64,000 nt of DNA from Hyphomicrobiales bacterium (GTDB lineage Bacteria > Pseudomonadota > Alphaproteobacteria > Rhizobiales > Rhizobiaceae): positions 124,001-188,000 of the forward strand of contig UCKM01000010.1 in assembly GCA_900473175.1 (NCBI GenBank), given 5' to 3'. A program made the translations under genes and the position numbers. Under the pieces are notes generated by a model, which was not told where the DNA came from, ran no database searches, and saw only the letters and a program-made list of their open reading frames with translations. Below are positions 44,250-53,165 of this stretch, piece after piece; position 1 is the first letter of the stretch; every line of letters starts with the position of its first letter.

Positions 44250-45611
44250 CTAGTCAGCCTTCTTGGCTAACTTCTGGGCGGCGTAGCGGGCACGCAATTG
44301 AACCGCCCGCCCCTCCTTGATCTCTTGCCTTGCCCTACCGAATGCGAGTGCGTCAGCCGGTACATTTTCCGTAATTACGCTACCTGATGCCACATAAGCA
44401 TTATCGCCAATCGAGACGGGTGCAACCAAGGAGGTATTCGACCCGACAAAGACGTTGGCCCCGATCTCAGTCAAATGTTTGTTGTATCCATCATAATTGC
44501 AGGTAATGGCACCAGCGCCAATATTGGCTCCCGTACCTACAATCGCGTCGCCGATGTAAGTCAGATGATTGACCTTGGCACCCACACCCACCTTGGCGTT
44601 CTTGATCTCGACGAAGTTTCCGACCTTGGATTTTTCCGCAAGATCCGCGCCCGGACGCAGCCGCGCAAACGGTCCGACATTGGCGTTCGGGCCGATCTTT
44701 GCACCTTCGAAGTAGCAGAAGGCGTGAATGACCGCACCCGTTCCAACTGATACACCGGGTCCGAAGACGATATTGGGCTCCAGAACAGCATCAGCCTCGA
44801 CAAGCGTATCATGCGAGAAAAAGACAGTTTCCGGAGCATGCATCGTAACACCGGCCAGCATCATGTCGCGGCGCTTGCGTCCCTGCCAGATCGCTTCGGC
44901 CTCGGCAAGCTCGGCGCGGGTGTTGATGCCGATCACATTGTCCGGCGAAATCTCAATGGCAATAACAGACTTGCCGGCTTGGTTGGCGATCTCGACCACA
45001 TCGGTCAGATAGTACTCGCCATTGGCATTGTTGTTGGTGATCTTGTCGAGTAACGCAAGCGCGCTGTCGCCGCGCAGCGCCATCAGTCCGCCGTTGCAAA
45101 GACCGATCAGCCTTTCCTCGGCGCTCGCATCCTTTTCCTCGCGGATTCCAATCAAGCGGCCATCCCGTTCGATCAGGCGGCCATAGCCATTGGGCACCGC
45201 GGGCCTGAAACCCATGACAACGACATCCGCACCATCCTTGAGTTTCGCCCTTGCCTGGTCGAGTGCGGCCGTCTCAACCAAAGGCGTATCACCAAAAACC
45301 ACCAGAACATCGTCATAGCCGCGGGCGATGGCCTCACGCGCCGCAAGCACCGCATGCGCGGTACCCAGGCGCTCGGTCTGCTCATGGACAGTCACATTCG
45401 AAGCGATCGCCCTCACCGCTGCCTCAACCTGTTCAGCGCCTTTTCCCACCACCAACGCTATGTCGCTGCCGCCGGCGCCGTGGACCGCCTTCGCCACGTG
45501 GGCGACGATCGGCAGGCCGGCTATCGTGTGCAGCACCTTGGGCAGCGCGGATTTCATGCGGGTGCCCTCACCAGCGGCGAGAATGACCGTGAGGCAGGAA
45601 CGTGATGTCAT
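44250..45611 (-). CDS. glmU: Bifunctional GlcNAc-1-P uridyltransferase/GlcN-1-P acetyltransferase GlmU
   Basis: A 453-residue protein with the pyrophosphorylase motif [18 protein letters not shown], then [12 protein letters not shown], and a C-terminal left-handed beta helix of hexapeptide repeats ([44 protein letters not shown]). Catalyses the last two steps to UDP-GlcNAc. Operon with glmS is the usual rhizobial order. Confidence 0.97.
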   Translation of the reverse strand: MTSRSCLTVILAAGEGTRMKSALPKVLHTIAGLPIVAHVAKAVHGAGGSDIALVVGKGAEQVEAAVRAIASNVTVHEQTERLGTAHAVLAAREAIARGYDDVLVVFGDTPLVETAALDQARAKLKDGADVVVMGFRPAVPNGYGRLIERDGRLIGIREEKDASAEERLIGLCNGGLMALRGDSALALLDKITNNNANGEYYLTDVVEIANQAGKSVIAIEISPDNVIGINTRAELAEAEAIWQGRKRRDMMLAGVTMHAPETVFFSHDTLVEADAVLEPNIVFGPGVSVGTGAVIHAFCYFEGAKIGPNANVGPFARLRPGADLAEKSKVGNFVEIKNAKVGVGAKVNHLTYIGDAIVGTGANIGAGAITCNYDGYNKHLTEIGANVFVGSNTSLVAPVSIGDNAYVASGSVITENVPADALAFGRARQEIKEGRAVQLRARYAAQKLAKKAD

Positions 45612-45702
45612 GTCGAACTTCCAGATCAGTTTCAGCGAGGCCTATAATCGAGCCAGATCGTGGCACACGGCCGGTTGCCTTTGCGTGAACATTAAACGCT
45701 GT

Positions 45703-46449
45703 TTAGCCGAGTTGGCCAAGGATGGGAAATGTTTCGAGAAGCCAGAAGGAGAATGTCTGCAGGCCGCCGGTCAGAAACAGAATACCGGTCAGTACAAGCA
45801 AACCACCCATGACCTTTTCGACCTTGCCGAGATGCGTTCGAAAGTGCGCGAGGAACCGCATGAACATAGCCGAGAAAAGTGCGGCGGCAATAAAGGGAAT
45901 ACCAAGTCCGAGCGAATAGACTGCGAGCAGCGCCGCACCCTCGGCCACCGTATCGCGGACACCGGCGAGTGCAAGGATGGGTCCAAGCACCGGTCCGATG
46001 CATGGTGTCCATCCAAAGGCAAAGGCAAGTCCCATCACATAGGCGGCGAAGGGATTGGCGGGAGTTCCTTTGCTCTGGAACCTTGCTTCGCGTGAGAGAA
46101 ACGCCAGCCTGAACACACCGAGAAAGTTCAGCCCCATCAGAATGATGATAATACCGGCGACGATAGCGATTTCCTGCTGCCACATGCGCAGGAACCCACC
46201 AATTGTCGACGCGCCCGCGCCCAATAGGACGAAGACTGTGGTAAAGCCGAGAACGAAGCTCAAGGACGATAAAAGGAGGGCCTGCCGCACCGGCGAAATC
46301 CGCGCTGCGGAACGGTCTGCGCGAAAATCCTCAACAGTCACGCCGGCCATGTAGCATAGGTAAGGCGGAACGAGCGGCAATACGCATGGGGAAAGAAACG
46401 ACAGCGCACCGGCGCCGGCAGCAGTCAGGTAGGAAACATCAAGCGCCAT
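45703..46449 (-). CDS. Cytochrome c biogenesis protein CcdA-like thiol transporter
   Basis: A 248-residue membrane protein with six helices. Two conserved cysteine sites, LSPCVLPLVPPYLC in TM1 and GWTPCIGPVLG in TM4, would carry electrons from thioredoxin across the inner membrane to periplasmic partners (cytochrome c maturation or thiol reduction). It lies upstream of glmU on the same strand by 91 bases. The symbol ccdA is commonly used, but the partner is not visible. Confidence 0.88.
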   Translation of the reverse strand: MALDVSYLTAAGAGALSFLSPCVLPLVPPYLCYMAGVTVEDFRADRSAARISPVRQALLLSSLSFVLGFTTVFVLLGAGASTIGGFLRMWQQEIAIVAGIIIILMGLNFLGVFRLAFLSREARFQSKGTPANPFAAYVMGLAFAFGWTPCIGPVLGPILALAGVRDTVAEGAALLAVYSLGLGIPFIAAALFSAMFMRFLAHFRTHLGKVEKVMGGLLVLTGILFLTGGLQTFSFWLLETFPILGQLG

Positions 46450-46721
46450 GCGCGCTCCTTTACAGGCATTTCGACATCTTCGGCGGAACTAAGCCGAATC
46501 GTGCCAAAACTCCAATCACCTTTTCGCCAGAGCGCCGATTGCATTTGCATCTCACCCAGCGATCTTCCGTGGATTGCAGGCCTTTTTGCCTACAAATCGG
46601 TGCAACGGACGAAAACAGGCCTTTTTGTAGCGAAAACTCCGCACAATTGCTGTTGACCGATGGACAACTCGCACCTATGTTCCGCCGCAATTCCCGAGGC
46701 CACTGAACTGGTTTCGTTTGG

Positions 46722-46797
46722 GAGCGCGTAGCTCAGCCGGTAGAGCAACTGACTTTTAATCAGTAGGTCCAGGGTTCGAATCCCTGCGCGCTCACCA
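46722..46797 (+). tRNA. tRNA-Lys (anticodon TTT)
   Basis: GAGCGCG (46722-46728) pairs with CGCGCTC (46787-46793), discriminator A, encoded CCA. D arm AGCTCAGCCGGTAGAGC, anticodon loop CTTTTAA, T loop TTCGAAT. Standard 76-base class I tRNA. Confidence 0.97.
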
Positions 46798-47020
46798 AAA
46801 ACCAAAATAAAATCAAGACTATAGCGAAGCAGTTGGCTCTCGAACCGAATGCACAATGCAAATTTGGGGCGCATTTTTGGGCACGGAACCGAAATTAGCT
46901 TGTGCCCAAGCCTTCCCCGCGCACCCCGAATCGCGCTCAGCAAGCCGCGGGTAAGGCAAGGCGGTTGGCATGTTTGGGCGGTTAATAGAACCTCAATGCC
47001 TTTGCGGCATGTTCGCCGCA

Positions 47021-47260
47021 ATGAAAGCTTTCGTGAAGCACGCGTTGTTCTTAAGTGCACTCGCGCTGACAGGATGCCAAACCAAACCGCCGCTGGAGCA
47101 AATGTCCTATGGCGAATTGGGGCAGCTTGCTGGGCAAGTCCAGCAATTATGCATTGCCCAAGGCAACAAGCTCGACACGCCCGAATACAAGGTCTGCACC
47201 CTGCAGGAAATAAGCCGCGAGCAGTATAACAGGCAGACCGGCAGCGACGGATCGCTGTAG
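47021..47260 (+). CDS. Small outer-membrane lipoprotein, hypothetical
   Basis: A 79-residue protein starting MKAFVKHALFLSALALTGC, a lipobox LTGC. The mature part is polar with SYGELGQLAGQVQQLC and EYKVC, cysteines that may pair. No assigned family. It stands alone 220 bases after tRNA-Lys. Confidence 0.6.
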   Translation: MKAFVKHALFLSALALTGCQTKPPLEQMSYGELGQLAGQVQQLCIAQGNKLDTPEYKVCTLQEISREQYNRQTGSDGSL

Positions 47261-47636
47261 CAGTGTGGTATACGTTGTCACGACACGGCCCGCACCTGGA
47301 GCCGCGCTTAGCCGCCCGCTGCTGTGGGATAAGGTGAGCCTGGTCCTTGCGAAGAGATTACTTTGCGCGGGAGGCCAGATGGAACGCAAACGCTCAAATA
47401 TTTAAACGTCCTGTTTTTTCTTCGTTCTCGCGGGGATGATACTCCTTAAGCCATGTTTCGACGTGGCCAACCCTATTCGCTCCTGATGTTCAAGTTCACA
47501 GCTGCAACGGTTGTGATTCGATTCATACCACTCATAGGGGTGTTCTTGTCCCCCGATGATGCCTTTGCGGCTCTCTTTACAATATTGGGCACCGGTCTGC
47601 GCTATGTGTCCATGTACGCAATTTGAGATGGCGCGT
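47261..47636. other. Gene-free stretch downstream of a shortened regulator
   Basis: No recognisable gene. A long open frame on the minus strand here (running to about 47800) encodes a cysteine-rich peptide with no family resemblance. The region is where the missing C-terminal part of the winged-helix/NB-ARC regulator would be expected. Confidence 0.4.
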
Positions 47637-49205
47637 TCACTCAATTGCCCTAGGTTTCCATCGGGACGGTATTTCTCGCTTAACTGTTCCGCGCGGCAGC
47701 GTGGCGCGTCCTGCCGGGAGATAAGGTCGACCATCCGTTCCCGACTTGCTTGAGCCATTGCCGGTGGTAGGTCGGCGAGACGCCAAGTCAGCAGATTCGG
47801 CGGCATCGCCGTTGATTTCGAGCGCGTAGTTGCGCGTCATCTGCAGGAGCCGGTAGCGCATCGTTGGCCCATTGGCGTGAGTTGCAATCATCGATTTGGC
47901 GACGAGGCGGTCTATGGCCCCGAGAACGACAGATCGATCAAGGTCCGCGCCCGGAACCACTGCGAGCGCTGCGTCGAGCGTAAAATGATCAACGAAAATG
48001 GCGAGCCGGCGAAGCACGAAGCGCTCCTGTTCGGAAAGAAGCCCGTAACTCCAATTCAGGGTGGCCTCCATCGTCCTTTGACGCGATGGCGCGGTGCGCG
48101 GCCCCGGCCACAGCATTGCCAGGGGTTGGTCCAGCAGCAACGCAATTTGCTGCAAGCCATAGGACTCGACGCGCGCGGCTGCAAATTCGATAGCAAGTGG
48201 CACTCCGTCAAGCTTGCGACAGATGCTTTCCACGACTGCAGCTTCCCTATCGTTGAAATCCAGGTGTACGCCGCTCGCCAGCGCGTGGTCCACGAACAGC
48301 TCAACGGCCGGAAACGTCCGGGCTACCGTCGCGGTAAGTCCCGGATCGTTCGGTGGACAAGCTAACGGCTCCAATCTGTAGACGTGCTCTTCCTCGACCC
48401 GAAGAGCCTCGCGACTTGTCGCCAGAATGTGCAGTTGCGGTGCTGCCATGAAAATGCGCGAAACCAACGCCGCTACCGCCTCAATGAGGTGTTCACAAGT
48501 GTCGAGAATCAACAGAATTCGTTTTTCCCGCAGATATGCGATCAGACTTTGTGTAGCATCGTCAGACTGAGCGTATAACCCCAGTTTCGACGCTACGGCC
48601 GTTGCGACCAGATTGGGGTCGCTCTGGGTTCCGAGATCCACGAAAACCACTGAGCCCGCGAAGGCCTCCATCAGGCGATGTCCAACCGCTATTGCAACGG
48701 TGCTTTTCCCAACTCCACCCGAGCCGACGATTGTGACAAAACGTGCAGCGATCAGCTGGTTCGCCAGCCTGGGTACATCGTCATCGCGCCCGACCATACG
48801 GATGAGGCCCGTGGGCAGGTCGGCATGCGGGAAGCCGGCGACTGGCTCGGCCAATTCACGATTGTGATCAGCAGATCGCGAAATCGGAGCGACGAAGCAG
48901 TAGCCCCTCCCGTTCAGGGTCGCAATGTATCGTGCGCCATATTTCCCGTCGCCCAATATTTTGCGCAGGCAAGCAATATGAAACCGCAAACTGCCTTCTT
49001 CAACGGTGACGTCGGGCCAGACCCGCGCCAGCAGATCGTTCTTGGTGACAAGTTCGTTGGGACGGGACAAGAGAGCAATCAATATGTCGAGGGCTCGCGC
49101 GCTCAATTTTACGAATGCGCCCTCTTTTGTGAGGCGTCGTTCGCTTGAGACCAAGCTGAAAGAACCAAAATATATGGTTTCTTTCCTATCCAACTGCGGT
49201 GTCAT
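47637..49205 (-). CDS. Winged-helix/NB-ARC transcriptional regulator, C-terminally shortened
   Basis: 522 residues from the ATG at 49205. Residues 10-106 form an OmpR-type winged helix (FVKLSARALDILIALLSRP, then RVWPDVTVEEGSLRFHIACL). A NB-ARC ATPase follows with P-loop GSGGVGKSTV (161-170), ILLILDTCEHL and the SREALRVEEEHVY sensor. The family (COG3903-like) usually continues for about 400 residues of TPR-like repeats after the RYRLLQMTRNYALE motif; here a non-homologous Ser/Arg/Pro-rich tail of about 50 residues follows. Possibly non-functional, or a signal-independent form. It is divergent from the epoxide hydrolase. Confidence 0.75.
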   Translation of the reverse strand: MTPQLDRKETIYFGSFSLVSSERRLTKEGAFVKLSARALDILIALLSRPNELVTKNDLLARVWPDVTVEEGSLRFHIACLRKILGDGKYGARYIATLNGRGYCFVAPISRSADHNRELAEPVAGFPHADLPTGLIRMVGRDDDVPRLANQLIAARFVTIVGSGGVGKSTVAIAVGHRLMEAFAGSVVFVDLGTQSDPNLVATAVASKLGLYAQSDDATQSLIAYLREKRILLILDTCEHLIEAVAALVSRIFMAAPQLHILATSREALRVEEEHVYRLEPLACPPNDPGLTATVARTFPAVELFVDHALASGVHLDFNDREAAVVESICRKLDGVPLAIEFAAARVESYGLQQIALLLDQPLAMLWPGPRTAPSRQRTMEATLNWSYGLLSEQERFVLRRLAIFVDHFTLDAALAVVPGADLDRSVVLGAIDRLVAKSMIATHANGPTMRYRLLQMTRNYALEINGDAAESADLASRRPTTGNGSSKSGTDGRPYLPAGRATLPRGTVKREIPSRWKPRAIE

Positions 49206-49365
49206 CGTCGCGTCCCCGCTACAGAGTAGGTCGCTAGGAGTTACTGTCAACCGCTAACAGCTCCTAACGATATATAACGGGCAATTTCCCGGCTTCTGGG
49301 AGACTGATCTGTTACGCCGAATCTCACTCGGTCCACGCTGCTCAACAAAGCCAGGGAGACTTGCC

Positions 49366-50673
49366 ATGCGCCCACAACGTGGTTCCGAAAGAGTCGATCA
49401 GACCAGGCGCCGGCTGTTGAGTGCCGCTGTGATAGGAATTGCAGCCGCGGGTGTCGCGAGCCTCCTCCCGAGGCATATGGCATGGGCGGATGCGAGTGAA
49501 GAAATCCGCCCCTTCCACTTCAAGGTTACGGACGAGCAACTCGCCGACCTCCGGCAACGTATTGCCGCAACCAGGTGGCCCGAGCAGGAAACGGTGGCCG
49601 ATGCATCGCAAGGGGTACAGCGTGCAACGATGCAGAAACTCGCCCGCTACTGGGCGACAGATTACGATTGGCGCAAGGCAGAATCTCGGCTGAGTGCATT
49701 GCCGCAATTCGTGACGACTATCGACGGCCTGGACATTCACTTTATCCACGTTCGTTCAAAGAACCCTAACGCGCTTCCCATTATCATCACGCATGGTTGG
49801 CCGGGCTCGGTGCTTGAAGAGATTAAGCTCATCGGACCGCTGACTGATCCAGCTGCGCACGGCGGCAAGGCCGAAGACTCGTTCGATGTCGTTATTCCAT
49901 CGATGCCGGGCTACGGCTTTTCTGGAAAGCCGACGAGCGCCGGCTGGGGGCCAGAACGTATTGCATCAGCTTGGGCAGAGTTGATGAAGCGCCTTGGCTA
50001 CTCCCGCTACGTAGCCCAAGGCGGTGACTGGGGGGCGCTCGTCGTTGCGTTAATGGGGGTACAAGCCCCTCCTGGATTGCTCGGCATCCACACCAACATG
50101 CCGGCCGCTGTTCCACCCGAAATTGACAAGGCGGCGTTCGCAGGCGCGCCGGCGCCAGCGGGCCTATCTGCCGAAGAGAGGCACGCCTACGACCAACTCT
50201 CCTTCTTTTATACACGCGGCCTCGCCTACGCCTTGGAGATGGCTAACCGCCCGCAGACGCTGTATGGGCTCGCGGATTCGCCTGTCGGCCTCGCCGCTTG
50301 GATGATCGACCACGACATACGCAGTTATGAGCTGATCGCGCGTGTCTTTGACGGCGAAACTGAGGGTCTTACGCGCGACGATATCCTCGACAATATTACG
50401 CTCTACTGGTTCACGAATACGGGGGTCTCTTCAGCCCGTCTTTATTGGGAAAACAAATTCGCCTTTTTCGCCCCCAAAAATATCACCATCCCGGTTGCCG
50501 TGAGCGTTTTTCCTGACGAGCTCTATGCAGCGCCGCGCAGCTGGCTGGAGAAAGCCTACCCTAAACTGATCTATTACAACAAGCATGACAAAGGGGGGCA
50601 TTTCGCGGGTTGGGAGCAGCCACAACTCCTTTCAGAAGACCTTCGCGCGGGCTTCCGACCGCTCCGTCAATAG
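49366..50673 (+). CDS. Secreted epoxide hydrolase family protein (Tat-type leader)
   Basis: A 435-residue protein. The leader has consecutive arginines (QTRRRLLSAAVIGIAAAGV), suggestive of Tat export. An epoxide-hydrolase N-terminal domain (ATRWPEQET and YDWRKAESRLS) precedes the alpha/beta-hydrolase core with oxyanion HGWPGS (143-148), nucleophile D221 in GGDWGA, and the C-terminal His in KGGHFAGWEQP. It should open epoxides in the periplasm. Divergent from the regulator, likely under its control. Confidence 0.88.
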   Translation: MRPQRGSERVDQTRRRLLSAAVIGIAAAGVASLLPRHMAWADASEEIRPFHFKVTDEQLADLRQRIAATRWPEQETVADASQGVQRATMQKLARYWATDYDWRKAESRLSALPQFVTTIDGLDIHFIHVRSKNPNALPIIITHGWPGSVLEEIKLIGPLTDPAAHGGKAEDSFDVVIPSMPGYGFSGKPTSAGWGPERIASAWAELMKRLGYSRYVAQGGDWGALVVALMGVQAPPGLLGIHTNMPAAVPPEIDKAAFAGAPAPAGLSAEERHAYDQLSFFYTRGLAYALEMANRPQTLYGLADSPVGLAAWMIDHDIRSYELIARVFDGETEGLTRDDILDNITLYWFTNTGVSSARLYWENKFAFFAPKNITIPVAVSVFPDELYAAPRSWLEKAYPKLIYYNKHDKGGHFAGWEQPQLLSEDLRAGFRPLRQ

Positions 50674-50816
50674 ATCTGACTTACATCTCGTTCCAGACGA
50701 CCGGGCGTGGTCGATGATCAGTGGCAGGCATATATTCATCGAAGACAGGGCTGTGTCAGACAGTTTGACCAGACCCTGTTACGCGCTCACATTCACCAAC
50801 ATCGAGGAGAAGATCC

Positions 50817-51464
50817 ATGACAAGTACAGGAATCGACATGAAGTTCGAGATCGTCGTCATCCCTGTTTCGGACGCCGATCGCGCCAAGGAATTTTACGCC
50901 AGCCTCGGGTGGAGGCTCGATGCCGACTTTGCCAGTAGTGACTACCGTGTGATGCAGTTTACGCCGCCCGGATCCGGTTGTTCTGTCATCTTCGGCAAAA
51001 ATGTGACCGCTGCGGCTCCAGGATCTGCACAGGGCCTTTATCTCATCGTTTCCGATATCCAAGCAGCCCGCAAAGAGCTCAACGGTCGCGGCGTCAAGGT
51101 CAGCGAACTGTTCCATCACGCAGGCGACGTTTATACAGGCCCCGATGAGCCCTATCTGTTCGGACGTGTGCGGGTTGAGGGCCCGGATCCCGCGCGTGGC
51201 ACCTACCGTTCATTTGCCTCGTTCAACGATCCGGATGGAAATGGCTGGCTGTTGCAGGAAGTCACTGCGCGATTGCCCGGACGCGTCGATACGGACAATA
51301 CGACGTTCAACTCGTCGACCGAGCTTGCTGCCGCGCTCCGCCGCGCAGCTACCGCACATGGCGAGCATGAAAAGCGCACCGGCGGTCAGCACGATGAGAA
51401 TTGGCCGGACTGGTACGCTGAGTACATGGTCCGGGAGCAGGCCGGCAAAGAACTTCCATTATAG
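50817..51464 (+). CDS. VOC family (glyoxalase/bleomycin-resistance-like) protein
   Basis: A 215-residue protein with GAGGAGAAG upstream. One VOC domain: KFEIVVIPVSDADRAKEFY (strand-helix), VMQFTPPGSG, LYLIVSDIQAARKEL and ASFNDPDGNGWLLQEV. The C-terminal 50 residues (NWPDWYAEYMVREQAGKELPL) are an extra helical segment. Sits downstream of the epoxide hydrolase and may act in the same detoxification route. No metal ligands were confidently assigned. Confidence 0.85.
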   Translation: MTSTGIDMKFEIVVIPVSDADRAKEFYASLGWRLDADFASSDYRVMQFTPPGSGCSVIFGKNVTAAAPGSAQGLYLIVSDIQAARKELNGRGVKVSELFHHAGDVYTGPDEPYLFGRVRVEGPDPARGTYRSFASFNDPDGNGWLLQEVTARLPGRVDTDNTTFNSSTELAAALRRAATAHGEHEKRTGGQHDENWPDWYAEYMVREQAGKELPL

Positions 51465-51742
51465 CGGAGTTGGCGTACCCGATGCGCGTCCAGATTGAAA
51501 TCCGGACCGCCAGCGCATTTTAAGCAGACGTATACAGGTCATCTCGTTTGATCAGCTGGCCTGCCAGCGGTATCGCTGTACTGTGGCCAAATGCGGCATT
51601 GCACGATATGCGTACATCCGCACAAATGGTGCTTGACCTCTGCCCTATCCATTATGATTTTCGAGAACCTCGCTTCAACGAAGATAGCCGCACGCGGCGG
51701 GCCGCGATCGGGGACTCGGCCTGCCTTGAACGGATGTTTCAC

Positions 51743-52495
51743 ATGACCAACATCACAACAATTGCATCGACAATGACGGCGGCTTTCCTCGGCTCCTTTG
51801 TCGAAGTCGTGGAAGCCTTTACGATCATCCTCGCCGTTGGCGTATCCCGCAGTTGGCGGCCCGCCTTCATTGGTACGGGTCTGGCCCTCGCCGTCCTCGC
51901 CGCGCTGATACTCGTCCTCGGGCCACTTCTCGGGCTCATTCCCATCAAGCTCCTGCAGTTTGTCATTGGAACGCTCTTGATCCTGTTCGGGATGCGCTGG
52001 TTACGCAAAGCCATTCTTCGCGCGTCGGGCTTTATAGCCCTCCATGATGAGGCTCAGGCTTTTGCCAATGAGACGGATCAACTCAACCGTCAGGCCGAAG
52101 AACGTCGCGCGGACTTTCTCGCTGGAACCGCTGCGTTCAAGGCAGTCCTGCTCGAGGGTGTCGAGGTCGTGTTCATTGTGATCGCAGTGGGCGCCGGCCG
52201 TGGAATGGTGGGCTATGCAAGTCTTGGGGCCGCTGTTGCTTGCCTTCTCGTGCTGATTATCGGCCTTGTGGTGCACAAACCGTTGTCGCGCGTGCCGGAA
52301 AACACACTGAAATTCGTGGTTGGCCTGCTGCTCACAGCGTTTGGAATATTCTGGACCGGAGAGGGTCTCGGCGCGGATTGGCCGGGCGCGGATCTTTCGC
52401 TCATCGCGATCCTTGCCATTCTCGCTGTCTTCGCCTTTGCCGCGGTGCGCGTGCTGCGTAGCTATCACACCTCCAACATCAAGGCGGTCGCGTGA
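51743..52495 (+). CDS. Polytopic membrane protein with a duplicated E-rich motif (COG4280-like)
   Basis: A 250-residue protein from the ATG at 51743 (an ATG 9 bases earlier is possible). About seven hydrophobic helices. Two related motifs, GSFVEVVEAFTIILAVG near the start and VLLEGVEVVFIVIAVG in the middle, show an internal duplication of the kind seen in GDT1/FTR1-like or LysE-like cation transporters. The two halves are separated by a charged cytosolic loop (FANETDQLNRQAEERRADF). Substrate unknown. The next gene overlaps its stop by one base. Confidence 0.65.
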   Translation: MTNITTIASTMTAAFLGSFVEVVEAFTIILAVGVSRSWRPAFIGTGLALAVLAALILVLGPLLGLIPIKLLQFVIGTLLILFGMRWLRKAILRASGFIALHDEAQAFANETDQLNRQAEERRADFLAGTAAFKAVLLEGVEVVFIVIAVGAGRGMVGYASLGAAVACLLVLIIGLVVHKPLSRVPENTLKFVVGLLLTAFGIFWTGEGLGADWPGADLSLIAILAILAVFAFAAVRVLRSYHTSNIKAVA

Positions 52496-52713
52496 TGAAC
52501 TTCCTCCGTATCGCGTTGCAAGAACTTATTGGCATGTTCATCGATGATGGCGCTCTGGCACTTTTGTCGATCGTTCTGATCGCGGTGATCGCAGTTGCGG
52601 TGGAATATGCGGGATTGCCCGGTTTCGCCGGAGGCATCCTGCTTTTGATCGGCTGCATTGTCATTCTCGCCGAAAGCACGTACCGCGCGGCTCGAAAGAA
52701 AATGGGCGGATAA
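52495..52713 (+). CDS. 72-residue membrane protein cotranslated with the preceding transporter-like gene
   Basis: TGATG overlap with the stop of the upstream gene. Two hydrophobic segments (LALLSIVLIAVIAVAVEYAG and GFAGGILLLIGCIVILAE) and a basic tail (RAARKKMGG). It may be a subunit or accessory of the COG4280-like protein. Confidence 0.65.
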   Translation: MNFLRIALQELIGMFIDDGALALLSIVLIAVIAVAVEYAGLPGFAGGILLLIGCIVILAESTYRAARKKMGG

Positions 52714-52893
52714 CCCCATCCTGCGCCAACCCTCCGATCAACCAATATAAATCTTGAAAATCTCAGGCGGGCGCTCGCGGCACCGGCCGGTAAGCTGAAA
52801 TCGGTTGCTGACCAACTCGCCTACCCCGAAAGCGGTGCACCTACGCCGAACTGGCGTCTTGTCGGCATGGAATTCGCCTCTAGAATTTAAGCC

Positions 52894-53154
52894 ATGATGA
52901 TCGCACCGCTGAAATTATCCGACGACCAGTTCGAAAGAGCCAACCAATGCAAGAATGCGCTCCGCGTCCAGTTCGACGAACTTGCTGACCAAGCCGTCAA
53001 CGCAGGTTGGGACGAATATGACGTTGCGCTCGCCCTGGCCGACCTTAGCGAACGCCTCATTGAGACGACGGCTGGACGCGCTGGCTCGGAGGCCGACATC
53101 GCAATTGCCAAGGCACTCCTAGAGATCAAAAAGAGCTTGTTGACCTCGCATTAA
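52894..53154 (+). CDS. Hypothetical 86-residue helical protein
   Basis: Mostly helical with LSDDQFERANQCKNALRVQFDE and DIAIAKALLEIKKSL. Acidic and cytosolic. An ATG pair at 52894/52897 offers two starts; neither has a strong ribosome site. Convergent with the histidine kinase, 11 bases apart. Confidence 0.5.
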   Translation: MMIAPLKLSDDQFERANQCKNALRVQFDELADQAVNAGWDEYDVALALADLSERLIETTAGRAGSEADIAIAKALLEIKKSLLTSH

Positions 53155-53165
53155 GCCCTTGCCCG

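Noticed and set aside
46590-47060. Minus-strand open frame across tRNA-Lys
   Set aside because: Contains the antisense tRNA-Lys artifact GIRTLDLLIKSQLLYRLSYAL-type peptide (here split); not a gene.
47402-47806. 134-residue minus-strand cysteine-rich frame
   Set aside because: Overlaps the regulator 3' end and shows no recognisable family, signal peptide or good start; kept only as an uncertain remnant.
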